Assembly: GCA_036394315.1 (NCBI GenBank) | Contig: DASWFI010000079.1 | Coordinates: 1 to 24,011, forward strand | Length of the DNA stretch: 24,011 nucleotides | Direction: 5' to 3' | Source of the DNA: DASWFI01 sp036394315 | GTDB lineage: Bacteria; Patescibacteriota; Doudnabacteria; UBA920; O2-02-FULL-48-8 | Part shown: positions 1 through 7,595 of the stretch, one piece after another | Layout of the letters: each line of letters starts with the position of its first letter | How positions within the stretch are numbered: the first letter of the stretch is position 1 | The notes under the pieces: model-generated | The model's database searches: none | The model's input: the letters and a program-made list of their open reading frames with translations, nothing else | What the model was told of the DNA's origin: nothing | Program-made: the position numbers and the translations under genes

Positions 1-117
1 CTCAAATTAAAATATGTTACTCTTAATCCGAAACAACTCAAACACCGGATTGAACAACTCCAACAGAAGCTTAAAATGACTGCGCGGCGGAAAGAATTAA
101 CTTACCAGCTTCAATAA
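1..117 (+). CDS. 3' end of an unidentified gene, cut by the window edge
   Basis: Reading frame 1 is open from the first base to a TAA at 115-117, giving the last 38 residues of a protein. The tail is basic and helical, with LNPKQLKHRIEQLQQKLK followed by MTARRKELTYQLQ. A lysine- and arginine-rich amphipathic tail of this kind is common at the end of DDE-type transposases and integrases, but no catalytic residue is inside the window, so that is only a guess. It converges on gltX, with 27 bp between the two stops and no clear terminator hairpin in the gap. Confidence 0.5.
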   Translation, partial: LKLKYVTLNPKQLKHRIEQLQQKLKMTARRKELTYQLQ

Positions 118-144
118 CAGTTTCTAATTATCTAATGCGGAACG

Positions 145-1572
145 TTACAGCAATTTTATCGCTCTATTGATCCGATCAAGAATAATTTGCTTGCCGTTTG
201 GCAAAAGCACGAACGTGTTCATGATCTCAAATGGTCCAGGAGAGGCTTCAAGCCCTGTTAATGCAACTCTAAGCGGCCAGAGGACTTCTCCGGTTTTTAA
301 GTCACTGTCAACGATGAATTTTTTTATATTTTCTTCAGTCGGCTCGGTCGATTTTAAAAATTCTAGAAGTTTTTGCAAGTTCTGGTTGATCACGTTTTTA
401 TCAGCTTTTTTCCAAATTAACAATTGCGCGTCATACTTTGGCTCTTCAAAGAAATATCGCACTCTATCCCCTATTTCCGATAGTTTCTTAAGCCGTTCCT
501 GTTCCAGAGCGACAACTTTTTCCAAAAACTCCTTAGGATAATTATCGATCTTGATTCCAGCTTGAAGGATGTACGGAACAACTCTGGGAAAAAGTTCTTT
601 GATATCCATTTTCCGGATGTAGAGGCCATTGATCCAATCAAGTTTCTCCAGATCAAACACCGCACCGGATTTATTTACTTTATCAAATGAAAAAACTTCA
701 ACTAATTCAGTTAAAGAAAATATCTCCTGCTCCGTTTTTGGATTCCAACCCAGCAAAGCCACGAAATTGAGTAAGGCTTCGGGTAAATATCCTTGCTCCA
801 AAAAACTTTGCACTGCTACGTCACCTTCTCTCTTCGAAAGTTTCTTCTTCGTTTTAGAAAGTAAAAGGGGCAAATGTGCAAACTGAGGAGATTCCCAGCT
901 AAACGCTGAGTAGAGCAGCATATGTTTTGGCGTGGAAGGAATCCATTCTTCTCCTCGAATGACATGGGTGATTTCCATATCATGATCATCTACCACGTTT
1001 GCCAAGTGATATGTGGGGTAACCATCTGATTTAACTAAAACTTGATCGTCGATATCATTAGTGGAGATTTTGATTTCGCCATGAACTAAATCAGTAAATC
1101 TAATTTGCTGATTAGCAGGGACATTTAGTCGAATTACATGAGGTTCACTTGCTTGCAATTTTTTCTGGACCTCTTCTTCGCCTAGTTTCAAGCAAAATTT
1201 ATCATACCTAGGTGGTTGTTTCGCTGCTTCCTGTTGTTTACGTAAATCCTCTAAACGTTGCTGTGAACAAAAACAATAATAAGCAGCTTTTTTCTGTATC
1301 AATTCATTCGCATGCTTTAGATATAAATCCAAGCGCTTTGATTGGAACACTGGTTCACCATCTGAATTGAGATGAAAATCTTTCAAAACTTGGATTATGT
1401 TTTCTAAAGCTCCAGGGACTGTTCGTGCCTTGTCCGTATCTTCTATACGCAAAACGTATTGGCCATTATGTTTTTTTGCAAACAAAAAATTATACAATGC
1501 TGTGCGCAATCCGCCTACATGTAGCAATCCGGTAGGGCTCGGTGCAAATCTAGTTTTTATTTCTTGAGGCAT
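145..1572 (-). CDS. gltX: Glutamyl-tRNA synthetase (GluRS), class Ic
   Basis: Charges tRNA-Glu with glutamate in the cytoplasm; in bacteria without GlnRS the same enzyme type also charges tRNA-Gln for the amidotransferase route, which cannot be judged here. The 475-residue length is normal for the family. The N-terminal Rossmann domain has the HIGH-type motif (HVGG, residues 18-21) in PSPTGLLHVGGLRTALYN, then IEDTD (43-47), RGEEW (206-210) and the KMSKS-type motif KLSKR (244-248). The remainder is the helical anticodon-binding domain. A CFC cluster at 100-102 sits where many GluRSs have a zinc-binding loop, although a full four-ligand set is not evident. The ATG overlaps the upstream stop by one base (TAATG), so translation is probably coupled to the preceding gene. 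It is last in the operon that starts at thpR. Confidence 0.97.
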   Translation of the reverse strand: MPQEIKTRFAPSPTGLLHVGGLRTALYNFLFAKKHNGQYVLRIEDTDKARTVPGALENIIQVLKDFHLNSDGEPVFQSKRLDLYLKHANELIQKKAAYYCFCSQQRLEDLRKQQEAAKQPPRYDKFCLKLGEEEVQKKLQASEPHVIRLNVPANQQIRFTDLVHGEIKISTNDIDDQVLVKSDGYPTYHLANVVDDHDMEITHVIRGEEWIPSTPKHMLLYSAFSWESPQFAHLPLLLSKTKKKLSKREGDVAVQSFLEQGYLPEALLNFVALLGWNPKTEQEIFSLTELVEVFSFDKVNKSGAVFDLEKLDWINGLYIRKMDIKELFPRVVPYILQAGIKIDNYPKEFLEKVVALEQERLKKLSEIGDRVRYFFEEPKYDAQLLIWKKADKNVINQNLQKLLEFLKSTEPTEENIKKFIVDSDLKTGEVLWPLRVALTGLEASPGPFEIMNTFVLLPNGKQIILDRINRAIKLL

Positions 1573-2204
1573 TAGATAATCAATTCAATTTTTATAGGTC
1601 TGGTTGAAACGTCAATCTTAACGTTGGCTTTTCCTGAATACTCCCAGTTAGTGAACAACCGATCGCTAAATTCTATTGGGTATTCGGTTCCATCTTGCCT
1701 CCTTGATGATCCTAATATTAAGGGCTTAGGCTGATTAGTTAGTTGCCAGTTTAAAGAAAGACTAAACATATCTGCCCAAATATTTCTAGCATTCAATTCC
1801 TTAAGCAACTGCTCTTTGACTCCAAATTTTTCAGCAATACGCTCAATCTCCTGCTTACTAATTTCACAATCTACTTTTAGCGACTCAAGAATTAGTCTAT
1901 CGGTTTCTCGAGTATATCGTGCTGTACCAACATCCGTTCTTTCTCTATTGGGAGTTATTGTCTGAATTGGAACATCCGCACTCTGGTTTTCTTTTTCTTT
2001 ATCCTCTTTCTTCAGACCAGGACTTTTTTGCGTTTTTAAATTATCAACTAAGTCGCTCAAATCTTGAATCTCATTACTACTAAGCTGACCAGCCAGAGCT
2101 TTTCTTTTTTCTTCTGACATTGCTCGAAGTTTTCTCAAGGCCTCCAGCTCTGGAGCAATATCTTGATTCTCAGGTTTAAACGAATTTTCAGTTTTATCGG
2201 GCAT
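1572..2204 (-). CDS. Hypothetical protein, 210 aa
   Basis: I do not recognise this protein. It has no signal peptide or membrane segment. Residues 1-90 are charged and low in complexity, with a helical stretch rich in E, K, L and A (ELEALRKLRAMSEEKRKALA) and then a K/E-rich linker, so they are probably partly disordered. Residues 95-210 look folded: a helical part (TDRLILESLKVDCEISKQEI) followed by a beta-rich C-terminus ending in IKIELII. The gene lies 3 bp after wecG and overlaps gltX by one base, so it is certainly in the same transcript. A role linked to its neighbours is only contextual. It is real because it has tight operon spacing on both sides and no overlapping alternative. Confidence 0.75.
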   Translation of the reverse strand: MPDKTENSFKPENQDIAPELEALRKLRAMSEEKRKALAGQLSSNEIQDLSDLVDNLKTQKSPGLKKEDKEKENQSADVPIQTITPNRERTDVGTARYTRETDRLILESLKVDCEISKQEIERIAEKFGVKEQLLKELNARNIWADMFSLSLNWQLTNQPKPLILGSSRRQDGTEYPIEFSDRLFTNWEYSGKANVKIDVSTRPIKIELII

Positions 2205-2207
2205 AGT

Positions 2208-2999
2208 CTACTTTCTTAATTTATATCTTAAAATCTTAATTACGAACACCGGCACGGCGTTCCAAATCCGCTTAATTCGCCAGGGCTGGGTAATTAGACG
2301 CCAGAGCCATTCTAGACCCATATAATGCACAAATATGGGCGCTGGAGGCCTTCTTTTGGCCAGATAGTCAAATGTACCACCCAAACCAATTGCCAGCTTA
2401 ACGTTTAAATTTTGCAGGTTGTCTGCGATCCACATCTCTTGCTTCGGCGGTGAATAAGCTATGAGTAGTATATCAGAATTACTATCTGCGATCTCGCGAA
2501 CAATTTGGGCATCAAAAGGACGTCCTGATAAAGCCAAATTAACCTTCACGTTGGGATAAGTTTTTTTTAGTTCATAAGCGGTTTGTGCCGCTACATTATT
2601 TTCACCGCCGACTAGAGCTAAAGAATAATTATTATCATTCGCAAGCTTAATCACATCGTAAACTAAATGCCTACCCGTGACTTGTTCGGGGATAATCGAG
2701 CGGATGTATTTAGGATTTAAAATAATCGCGAATAACGTCTTTACAAAAGGCCAGTAAACTCCAGGGAGCGACAGGTACTTTGCAGCCCACAGAATTCCAA
2801 TACCGTCGGGAAGCGACAATGCAGCATTATTTAAAACATCATTATACTTTTTGTCTTCCGATGCAAAAACAATCTGCTCCGAATAGGGAGTAACCACGTA
2901 TACACTTTTATATAATTGTATATTTTTGTGTATCTCTTCCAGGACTTGCTGTTTTGTAAGATCATCGACCAGTACCCCGGCAATATTTATTTTACTCAT
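2208..2999 (-). CDS. WecG/TagA/CpsF-family glycosyltransferase (GT26)
   Basis: Members of this family transfer a sugar, classically N-acetylmannosamine, from a UDP-sugar to an undecaprenyl-linked GlcNAc at the cytoplasmic face of the membrane, for teichoic acid or surface polysaccharide synthesis. The 263-residue length is typical. Family signatures are VVTPYSEQIVFA (residues 35-46) and LPDGIGILWAAKYL (63-76), whose Asp is the proposed catalytic base. Later come LALVGGENN, the ILLIAYSPPKQEMWI segment, and GLGGTFDYLAKRRPPAP followed by GLEWLWRLITQPWR near the C-terminus. The basic C-terminal tail is the part known to contact the membrane in this family. The ATG overlaps the thpR stop (ATGA). 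The exact sugar cannot be predicted. Confidence 0.93.
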   Translation of the reverse strand: MSKINIAGVLVDDLTKQQVLEEIHKNIQLYKSVYVVTPYSEQIVFASEDKKYNDVLNNAALSLPDGIGILWAAKYLSLPGVYWPFVKTLFAIILNPKYIRSIIPEQVTGRHLVYDVIKLANDNNYSLALVGGENNVAAQTAYELKKTYPNVKVNLALSGRPFDAQIVREIADSNSDILLIAYSPPKQEMWIADNLQNLNVKLAIGLGGTFDYLAKRRPPAPIFVHYMGLEWLWRLITQPWRIKRIWNAVPVFVIKILRYKLRK

Positions 3000-3526
3000 A
3001 CTAAATTCAACTCCAGCAGAGGAATGTGTCGGGCATGATGTAAAAGCAGCTTCGCTTCATACAAAATAACTTTTTCAGCCACGAAATTCAGTTGTTTCAG
3101 TTCTTCTTGCGGAAAATTATCCAGTTTTCTTTCAGGATTCATAACCTTATCCATATGCAGATTCGTTAGTTTAACATGAGCATAGTATTCCCGTTCTTGA
3201 AATTTAAATCCGCCGGCTTCAAACGCCTTCTGTAGCACCGTCTGCAAACTGTTCAATTTGTCATTGGGCACTATAGTCAAGTGAATCTGATCACGAAATT
3301 TTACGAGCTTATCAAACTCTACGGAAAATTTTTCCAATCCTTTGACTGTTAGCTCAAAAATTATCCGTACTTTATTTGCTTCAGCATCTGTAAGCTCACC
3401 GAAAAAGTTCAGCGTGATATGCAGATTGGTAGTATTTATATATGGCACTGGCAAACGACCGCGGGTAATAACATCCACAGCAGTCTTAGCTTCGCTTGAT
3501 AAAGGAATAGCAGTAAAGAGACGCAT
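2996..3526 (-). CDS. thpR: RNA 2',3'-cyclic phosphodiesterase (2H family, ThpR/LigT)
   Basis: A 2H phosphoesterase that opens 2',3'-cyclic phosphate ends of RNA and, in vitro, can ligate tRNA halves. The 176-residue length matches the family. It opens with MRLFTAIPLS, as most members do (RLFxAxxL). The first HxT motif is clear (H36-I37-T38 in NLHITLNFFGE). The second, normally HxTLAR, reads H117-V118-K119 in YYAHVKLTN, so its Thr/Ser is replaced by Lys. This may weaken catalysis or alter substrate. It is the first gene of a four-gene operon (thpR, glycosyltransferase, unknown, gltX). An extended -10 box ends 11 bp before the ATG, which predicts a 5' UTR of only about 5 nt. Confidence 0.9.
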   Translation of the reverse strand: MRLFTAIPLSSEAKTAVDVITRGRLPVPYINTTNLHITLNFFGELTDAEANKVRIIFELTVKGLEKFSVEFDKLVKFRDQIHLTIVPNDKLNSLQTVLQKAFEAGGFKFQEREYYAHVKLTNLHMDKVMNPERKLDNFPQEELKQLNFVAEKVILYEAKLLLHHARHIPLLELNLV

Positions 3527-3537
3527 AATGTCTTTTA

Positions 3538-3543
3538 ATTATA
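3538..3543 (-). promoter_or_regulatory. Extended -10 promoter of the thpR-gltX operon
   Basis: On the minus strand the sequence reads TGCTATAAT, an extended -10 element with a perfect TATAAT; no good -35 box is visible. The predicted start at about 3531 leaves roughly 5 nt before the ATG at 3526, so the mRNA would be nearly leaderless. The same TGCTATAAT occurs before the cupin gene and the secreted-protein gene. Confidence 0.6.
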
Positions 3544-3647
3544 GCATAATTCTGATAGAATAGTTGTGAGGTTTAAGATTAAAGATTTATGTTTAATCCA
3601 ATGATAAGTAGTCTTTAACCTTACCACTTACACCTTAAATCTTTTTT

Positions 3648-3911
3648 ATGAAAGTTGAGAAAAACTATCTTAAAAAACGAATTGAACAGCATCTGCACTC
3701 CCCTGCTCATGTTTTGGCCGACGAGCTGGCAAACAGGCTGGCAGACAAAAAACATTTTGGCTTTTATTTAAAAATGGCTGTTAAGTACGATCATAATTTA
3801 TTGCGTCGACTCGCCGGAGAAGTGCTGGAAAACAAAAGCACCAAGTCACCGGGTGCTTTGTTTGCTTATCTTATTAAAAAACATAATGCTGAAAATAGTA
3901 ACGGTTCCTGA
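3648..3911 (+). CDS. Conserved-looking hypothetical protein, 87 aa, upstream of def
   Basis: I do not recognise a named family. The protein is small, soluble and mostly helical, with MKVEKNYLKKRIEQHLHSP at the start and then HFGFYLKMAVKYDHNLLRRL and SPGALFAYLIKKH. The last two stretches look like a compact helical module with a conserved Gly-Ala-Leu-Phe turn, and similar phrases occur in small CPR proteins and in some helix-turn-helix or replication-associated proteins. That resemblance is from memory and weak. No Shine-Dalgarno is visible before the ATG (ATCTTTTTTATG). Its 3' end overlaps the def start by 26 bp, so the two are translated from one message. Confidence 0.7.
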   Translation: MKVEKNYLKKRIEQHLHSPAHVLADELANRLADKKHFGFYLKMAVKYDHNLLRRLAGEVLENKSTKSPGALFAYLIKKHNAENSNGS

Positions 3912-4362
3912 TCCCGTGCTTAATAAGAAAACCGTACTGGTCAAAAATTTTGACCAGGAGCTTTTGGATTTGGCGGATGAAATGATCGAGACTTGCCGCA
4001 AAGCAAATGGCATCGGCCTCGCCGCTCCCCAGATCGGCAAATCAATCCGCATGTGTATCATTGACCTTGAACACATGGGCTTGCCGGCTTTCGCGCTAGT
4101 TAATCCGAAAATCACCAAAAAATCATGGAGCAAGGTCGAAATGGAAGAAGGATGTTTATCCATCCCCGGAGTATTCGGGATCGTGAAACGACCGAAAAAA
4201 ATCACAGTAGAAGCCCAAAATTTGGAAGGCACCAAAACTAAATTTGTCGCCAGCGGTTTGTTGTCCCGAGTAATCCAGCACGAAGTCGATCATTTGGATG
4301 GAATTTTATTTACCAGTAAGATGCTGAGGCAAACCACAGGCAAGCCAGAGGAGAAAATGTAG
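3886..4362 (+). CDS. def: Peptide deformylase
   Basis: A metalloenzyme that removes the formyl group from the N-terminal methionine of nascent proteins. All three family motifs are intact: GIGLAAPQ (residues 42-49), EGCLS (88-92, with the metal-binding Cys90) and HEVDH (132-136, with two metal-ligand His and the catalytic Glu133). I chose the ATG at 3886 because MLKIVTVPDPVL aligns with the usual deformylase N-terminus; an in-frame ATG at 3853 would add 11 hydrophobic residues and extend the overlap with the upstream gene. From 3886 the protein has 158 residues, normal for bacterial Def. The stop abuts the next ATG (TAGATG). Its partner fmt is two genes downstream. Confidence 0.96.
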   Translation: MLKIVTVPDPVLNKKTVLVKNFDQELLDLADEMIETCRKANGIGLAAPQIGKSIRMCIIDLEHMGLPAFALVNPKITKKSWSKVEMEEGCLSIPGVFGIVKRPKKITVEAQNLEGTKTKFVASGLLSRVIQHEVDHLDGILFTSKMLRQTTGKPEEKM

Positions 4363-4881
4363 ATGTCGCAAGAAGAAATAGTTGATATTGTAAATGAAAA
4401 TGATGAAGTGCTGTATCAAGTGACGAAAAAAGAAGCACACGAAAAATCATTACTACACCGCACGGTTATTGCTGAAATTATCGACAATCAAGGACGGTGG
4501 GCTTTAGTTAAGCAGTCTGCAAGTCGGCAAGACGCGGGTCAATTTGTTTCTCCTGTGGGCGGACATGTGCGAGCCGGAGAAACTGTGGAGGATGCTTTGA
4601 AACGCGAAGCATTTGAAGAAGTAGGTCTTAAGGATTTTAAGTTCCGATATGTCGGTAAAACTATCTTTAATCGAGAAGTTTTAAACCGCAAAGAAAATCA
4701 CTATTTTATTGTCTACGAAATATCTTCAGATGAAGATTTAATTTTGAATCACGAATCAGACGAATACAAAAAATTTACAGTTGATGAACTGAAGGCCGAG
4801 CTTAAAAACAACCCTAAGCTGTTTGGAGATTCTTTTTTTGCAAACCTTAAAGGTATTTACCCAAATATTTTATCTACATGA
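4363..4881 (+). CDS. NUDIX hydrolase, IPP-isomerase/YfcD-like
   Basis: A NUDIX protein of 172 residues. The box is complete at residues 67-89: G67, then E73, then R81-E82 with E85-E86 and G88-L89, fitting GX5EX7REUXEEXGU exactly. The N-terminus EEIVDIVNENDEVLYQVTKK followed by LLHRTVIAEIIDNQG is the arrangement seen in IPP-isomerase-like and YfcD-type members, so the substrate may be a nucleotide or isoprenoid diphosphate, but sequence alone does not decide. It sits between def (0 bp gap) and fmt (4 bp overlap). The link with formylation is probably shared housekeeping expression rather than shared chemistry. Confidence 0.92.
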   Translation: MSQEEIVDIVNENDEVLYQVTKKEAHEKSLLHRTVIAEIIDNQGRWALVKQSASRQDAGQFVSPVGGHVRAGETVEDALKREAFEEVGLKDFKFRYVGKTIFNREVLNRKENHYFIVYEISSDEDLILNHESDEYKKFTVDELKAELKNNPKLFGDSFFANLKGIYPNILST

Positions 4882-5792
4882 AAATAATTTTTGCCGGCAC
4901 AACTGAATTCGGAATCCCGACTTTGGAAAAACTGAAAGCTCAACATGAGCTTGTTTTAGTCATAACCCAGCCGGATAAACCGAGCGGTCGCAAACAGGCA
5001 CTCACTCCCCCGACGATTAAAATCTGGGCGGAAAAAAACCACATTCAAATTGCGCAGTCAGAAAACATCACAAATCTCAAATCACAAATCTCAATTCTGC
5101 AACCAGACCTTCTTTTGGTAGCGGCTTACGGCCAAATTATTCCCGGCGAGATTCTACAAATTCCTAAATTCAAATCAATCAACATCCACGGATCATTGCT
5201 GCCGAAATACCGAGGAGCTTCTCCTATCCAGGCGGTAATTTTAAATTTGGAGCCCACCACCGGCATTACTCTTATTAAGATGGATGAGAAAATGGATCAT
5301 GGACCTATTATCGCTAAGTCAGAAATTAGCCTGAATGGGACTGAAACATATTCTGAACTTTACCAAAAATTAAGTGTGCTAGCGGCGGATCTTGTAGTTC
5401 AAACTTTACCTAGCTGGTTTGCCGGCTCTCTAAAACCGACTGAACAAAGCCATGAGCGGGCGACTTTCACCAAACTTATAAAAAGAGCGGACGCCAAGAT
5501 AGACTGGTCACTGTCAGCGAAGCAGATTGACGCGAATATCAGGGCGCTAAACCCTGAACCCGGAACTTGGACCAACCTTGACGGCAAGGCTGTGAAAATT
5601 CTTAAAGCCAGCATTTTGAAGGAACATAAAATCGAACTGCCCGGAAAAATTTATTCAACCGCTGGACAGCTGGTAGTAAAAACTTTAAACAACAGTTTGT
5701 TGATTGAGCAAATTCAGCCTGACGGCAAACCCGTGATGTCAGGAAAGGACTTCTTAAATGGCCTCAAGTCTAATAATAAACTTTTTATTTAA
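4878..5792 (+). CDS. fmt: Methionyl-tRNA formyltransferase
   Basis: Formylates Met-tRNA(fMet) with 10-formyl-tetrahydrofolate before initiation. The 304-residue length is typical. The N-terminal Rossmann domain begins KIIFAGTTEFGIPTLEKL. The catalytic Asn-His-Asp set is in place: N102 and H104 in INIHGSLLPKYRGASPIQ, and D140 in KMDEKMDHGPI. The C-terminal tRNA-binding OB-like domain includes IRALNPEPGTWTNLDGKAVKI. The start overlaps the NUDIX stop (ATGA). The 3' end overlaps the convergent SDR gene by 4 bp, leaving no room for a terminator between them. With def in the same operon, the full formylation/deformylation cycle is encoded here. Confidence 0.96.
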   Translation: MKIIFAGTTEFGIPTLEKLKAQHELVLVITQPDKPSGRKQALTPPTIKIWAEKNHIQIAQSENITNLKSQISILQPDLLLVAAYGQIIPGEILQIPKFKSINIHGSLLPKYRGASPIQAVILNLEPTTGITLIKMDEKMDHGPIIAKSEISLNGTETYSELYQKLSVLAADLVVQTLPSWFAGSLKPTEQSHERATFTKLIKRADAKIDWSLSAKQIDANIRALNPEPGTWTNLDGKAVKILKASILKEHKIELPGKIYSTAGQLVVKTLNNSLLIEQIQPDGKPVMSGKDFLNGLKSNNKLFI

Positions 5793-6490
5793 GCGATTGA
5801 CCTGCCGCCATCCACATACAAAACTTGGCCTGTAACGAAATCGGCGTCCATCAAGTATAAAACTGCTTTTGATATTTCATGCTCCCCTCCCCATCGGGCC
5901 AGAGGAGTATTTTTTAAAACTTCAGCGTTGTCCTCTTCAGAAAGATCGGCTGGTTTAAGTATCGGTCCTGGAGCAATAGCATTCACGGCAATCTTTGGAG
6001 CTAATTCCTTTGCCAAAGATTTAGTCAGACCCACGATCGCGGATTTGGCGACGTTATACGGCAGATAATCCTTATATGGTTGCGTCAGCACCGACCAGTC
6101 AGAGAAAAAAATAATTTTACCAGCAGTCATGTGAGCTGCAGCGGCCTTACTCATCAAAAATGCGCTTTTGGCAATCACGTTCATATTTGTATCCCAGTCT
6201 TTTTCCGTCACGGTAGCGAAAGGCGTACGCGGATAAATTGCCGCCATGTGGACCAACCCGTCAATTCTTCCAAAATGCTTTTTTATCTCAGCTATCATTC
6301 GATTGACTTCTGAAGCATGAGATAAATCGCCTTTGATATAGAGAATATCAGTTTCAAGCATACTCAAATCCGGCTGGTTATTTAAGTAAGTCACAGCAAG
6401 CTTAGCGCCTTTTAGAGACAAAGCCTTAGCCACATCAATCCCAATACGAGCAGCGCCGGTTAAAATTATTACTTTATCTTTTAGTTCCAT
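5789..6490 (-). CDS. SDR oxidoreductase, probably pteridine-reductase-like (PTR1/FolM type)
   Basis: A 233-residue NAD(P)H-dependent short-chain dehydrogenase/reductase. The cofactor loop is TGAARIG (residues 11-17), one residue shorter than the usual TGxxxGIG or the TGxxKRxG of pteridine reductases. The catalytic pair is Y145-x3-K149. Where classical SDRs have Ser, this protein has FFSDWSVLTQP, close to the Asp-containing region of PTR1 (DAMTNQP), and QPYKDYLPYNVAK aligns well with that family. The C-terminus has the standard FVTGQVLYVDGG. It is 2 bp downstream of a pterin-4a-carbinolamine dehydratase, which supports a pterin substrate. A generic FabG-like role remains possible. It converges with fmt. 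Confidence 0.85.
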   Translation of the reverse strand: MELKDKVIILTGAARIGIDVAKALSLKGAKLAVTYLNNQPDLSMLETDILYIKGDLSHASEVNRMIAEIKKHFGRIDGLVHMAAIYPRTPFATVTEKDWDTNMNVIAKSAFLMSKAAAAHMTAGKIIFFSDWSVLTQPYKDYLPYNVAKSAIVGLTKSLAKELAPKIAVNAIAPGPILKPADLSEEDNAEVLKNTPLARWGGEHEISKAVLYLMDADFVTGQVLYVDGGRSIA

Positions 6491-6492
6491 TT

Positions 6493-6816
6493 TTATAATT
6501 GATCAATTTTAGCCGCTAAAATAAAATCATTTTCGGAAAGTCCGTTTACTGCGTGCGTCCATAATTCGACAGAAACTACGGAATACGAAACATACATATC
6601 CGGATGATGATCTTCAGCTGAGGCTATGAGTGCCACTTGATTCACAAATCCCATTGTTTCCACGAAATTCTTAAACTTAAACGATTTTTGCAATTTTAAG
6701 TCATCTATCACTTTCCAACCCTTGGAAAGCTTAGGCAGGTATTTTTTTATTTCTGATTTAGTAAAGGGAGGCATACCCCCTTCGCATGGCACGCATTTTT
6801 TCTCTGAAAGTTTCAT
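6493..6816 (-). CDS. Pterin-4a-carbinolamine dehydratase (PCD)
   Basis: Dehydrates 4a-hydroxytetrahydropterin, the product released by aromatic amino acid hydroxylases, to the quinonoid dihydropterin. The 107-residue length is typical. The signature is clear: EDHHPD (residues 68-73) with the catalytic histidines, then H88 in WTHAVNGLSENDF with the conserved Asp97. An N-terminal CVPC pair (residues 8-11) is common in bacterial members. No hydroxylase is in the window, so its role is open; in other bacteria lone PCDs have been linked to pterin recycling or transcriptional coactivation. Its start overlaps the ABC permease stop by 4 bp, and the SDR follows after 2 bp. Confidence 0.94.
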   Translation of the reverse strand: MKLSEKKCVPCEGGMPPFTKSEIKKYLPKLSKGWKVIDDLKLQKSFKFKNFVETMGFVNQVALIASAEDHHPDMYVSYSVVSVELWTHAVNGLSENDFILAAKIDQL

Positions 6817-7595
6817 ATTATATTAATCAAACCTCTCTCCAGGGCTTTCTTAAAACTACTCTTAATATAAACTATTGAAATAATAAGGTAAACTGCATTC
6901 AAACCTAGGCTTATCCAAAATTTATTTATATCGAAAGTCCCGGTGTTAATCACCTGCCGCATGCCTTCGAAAACATAGCTCATGGGCACCAAACCCGCAA
7001 TTTTTCCTGCCCACGTGGGCAGGGTCGAAACTGGATAAAACACGGCAGAAAACGGCATGAAGATGTATACGAGTGTCCAGGCAAAAAACTGAATTTTCGT
7101 TCCATACCTCAAAACAAAACCGGCGATGGTCAACCCTATAAACCAGCCGCTCAAAATCAATAAAAACGCAAAAGGTATCAAATAAAAACCCTGAACGAAA
7201 ATATTTACTTGATAAAGAAGAAATGCGACTGTGGCTGCGAAAAACAAAGCAATGATTGATTTCACTATGCCGGAAAGCAACACTGAAACAATCCATTCAC
7301 CAAAAGTCAGCGGCGAGACAAATAAATTAATCAGATTGTCATTCCAAAACTCTTCCAGAAGATTTACTGTGATTTCTCCTTGGTTCCGAAATACGATATA
7401 CCACAGAACAACCCCTGAAAGAATAGCGACAATTATTTTTGTATTGCCTGCCAGGCGCTCCACATACAAGCCTGTAAGACCCCATACAAATAAATCAATA
7501 GTTGGCCAATAAAATGCATCAGCCATCCGGTCAAAATTTCTTCGAAGAAGATAATTGTATCTTAAAATTAAGCCGTAAATTCGCGCAAAGTTCAT
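6813..7595 (-). CDS. ABC-2 type transporter, permease subunit
   Basis: Membrane half of an exporter. The 260-residue protein has about six hydrophobic helices, including IIVAILSGVVLWYIVFR, SIIALFFAATVAFLLYQV, FLLILSGWFIGLTIAGFVL and LGLNAVYLIISIVYI. The short segments FMPFSAVFYPVSTLP and YVFEGMRQVINTG before the last helix are characteristic of the ABC2_membrane family. The gene starts inside the end of the ATPase gene (4 bp overlap) and is followed with overlap by PCD, so exporter and pterin genes share a transcript. The substrate is unknown; drug, lipid or polysaccharide export are all usual for the family. Confidence 0.93.
   Translation of the reverse strand: MNFARIYGLILRYNYLLRRNFDRMADAFYWPTIDLFVWGLTGLYVERLAGNTKIIVAILSGVVLWYIVFRNQGEITVNLLEEFWNDNLINLFVSPLTFGEWIVSVLLSGIVKSIIALFFAATVAFLLYQVNIFVQGFYLIPFAFLLILSGWFIGLTIAGFVLRYGTKIQFFAWTLVYIFMPFSAVFYPVSTLPTWAGKIAGLVPMSYVFEGMRQVINTGTFDINKFWISLGLNAVYLIISIVYIKSSFKKALERGLINII

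Noticed and set aside
3853..3885. Upstream ATG for peptide deformylase
   Set aside because: It adds an atypical hydrophobic MLCLLILLKNI; MLKIVTVPDP at 3886 matches the family start.
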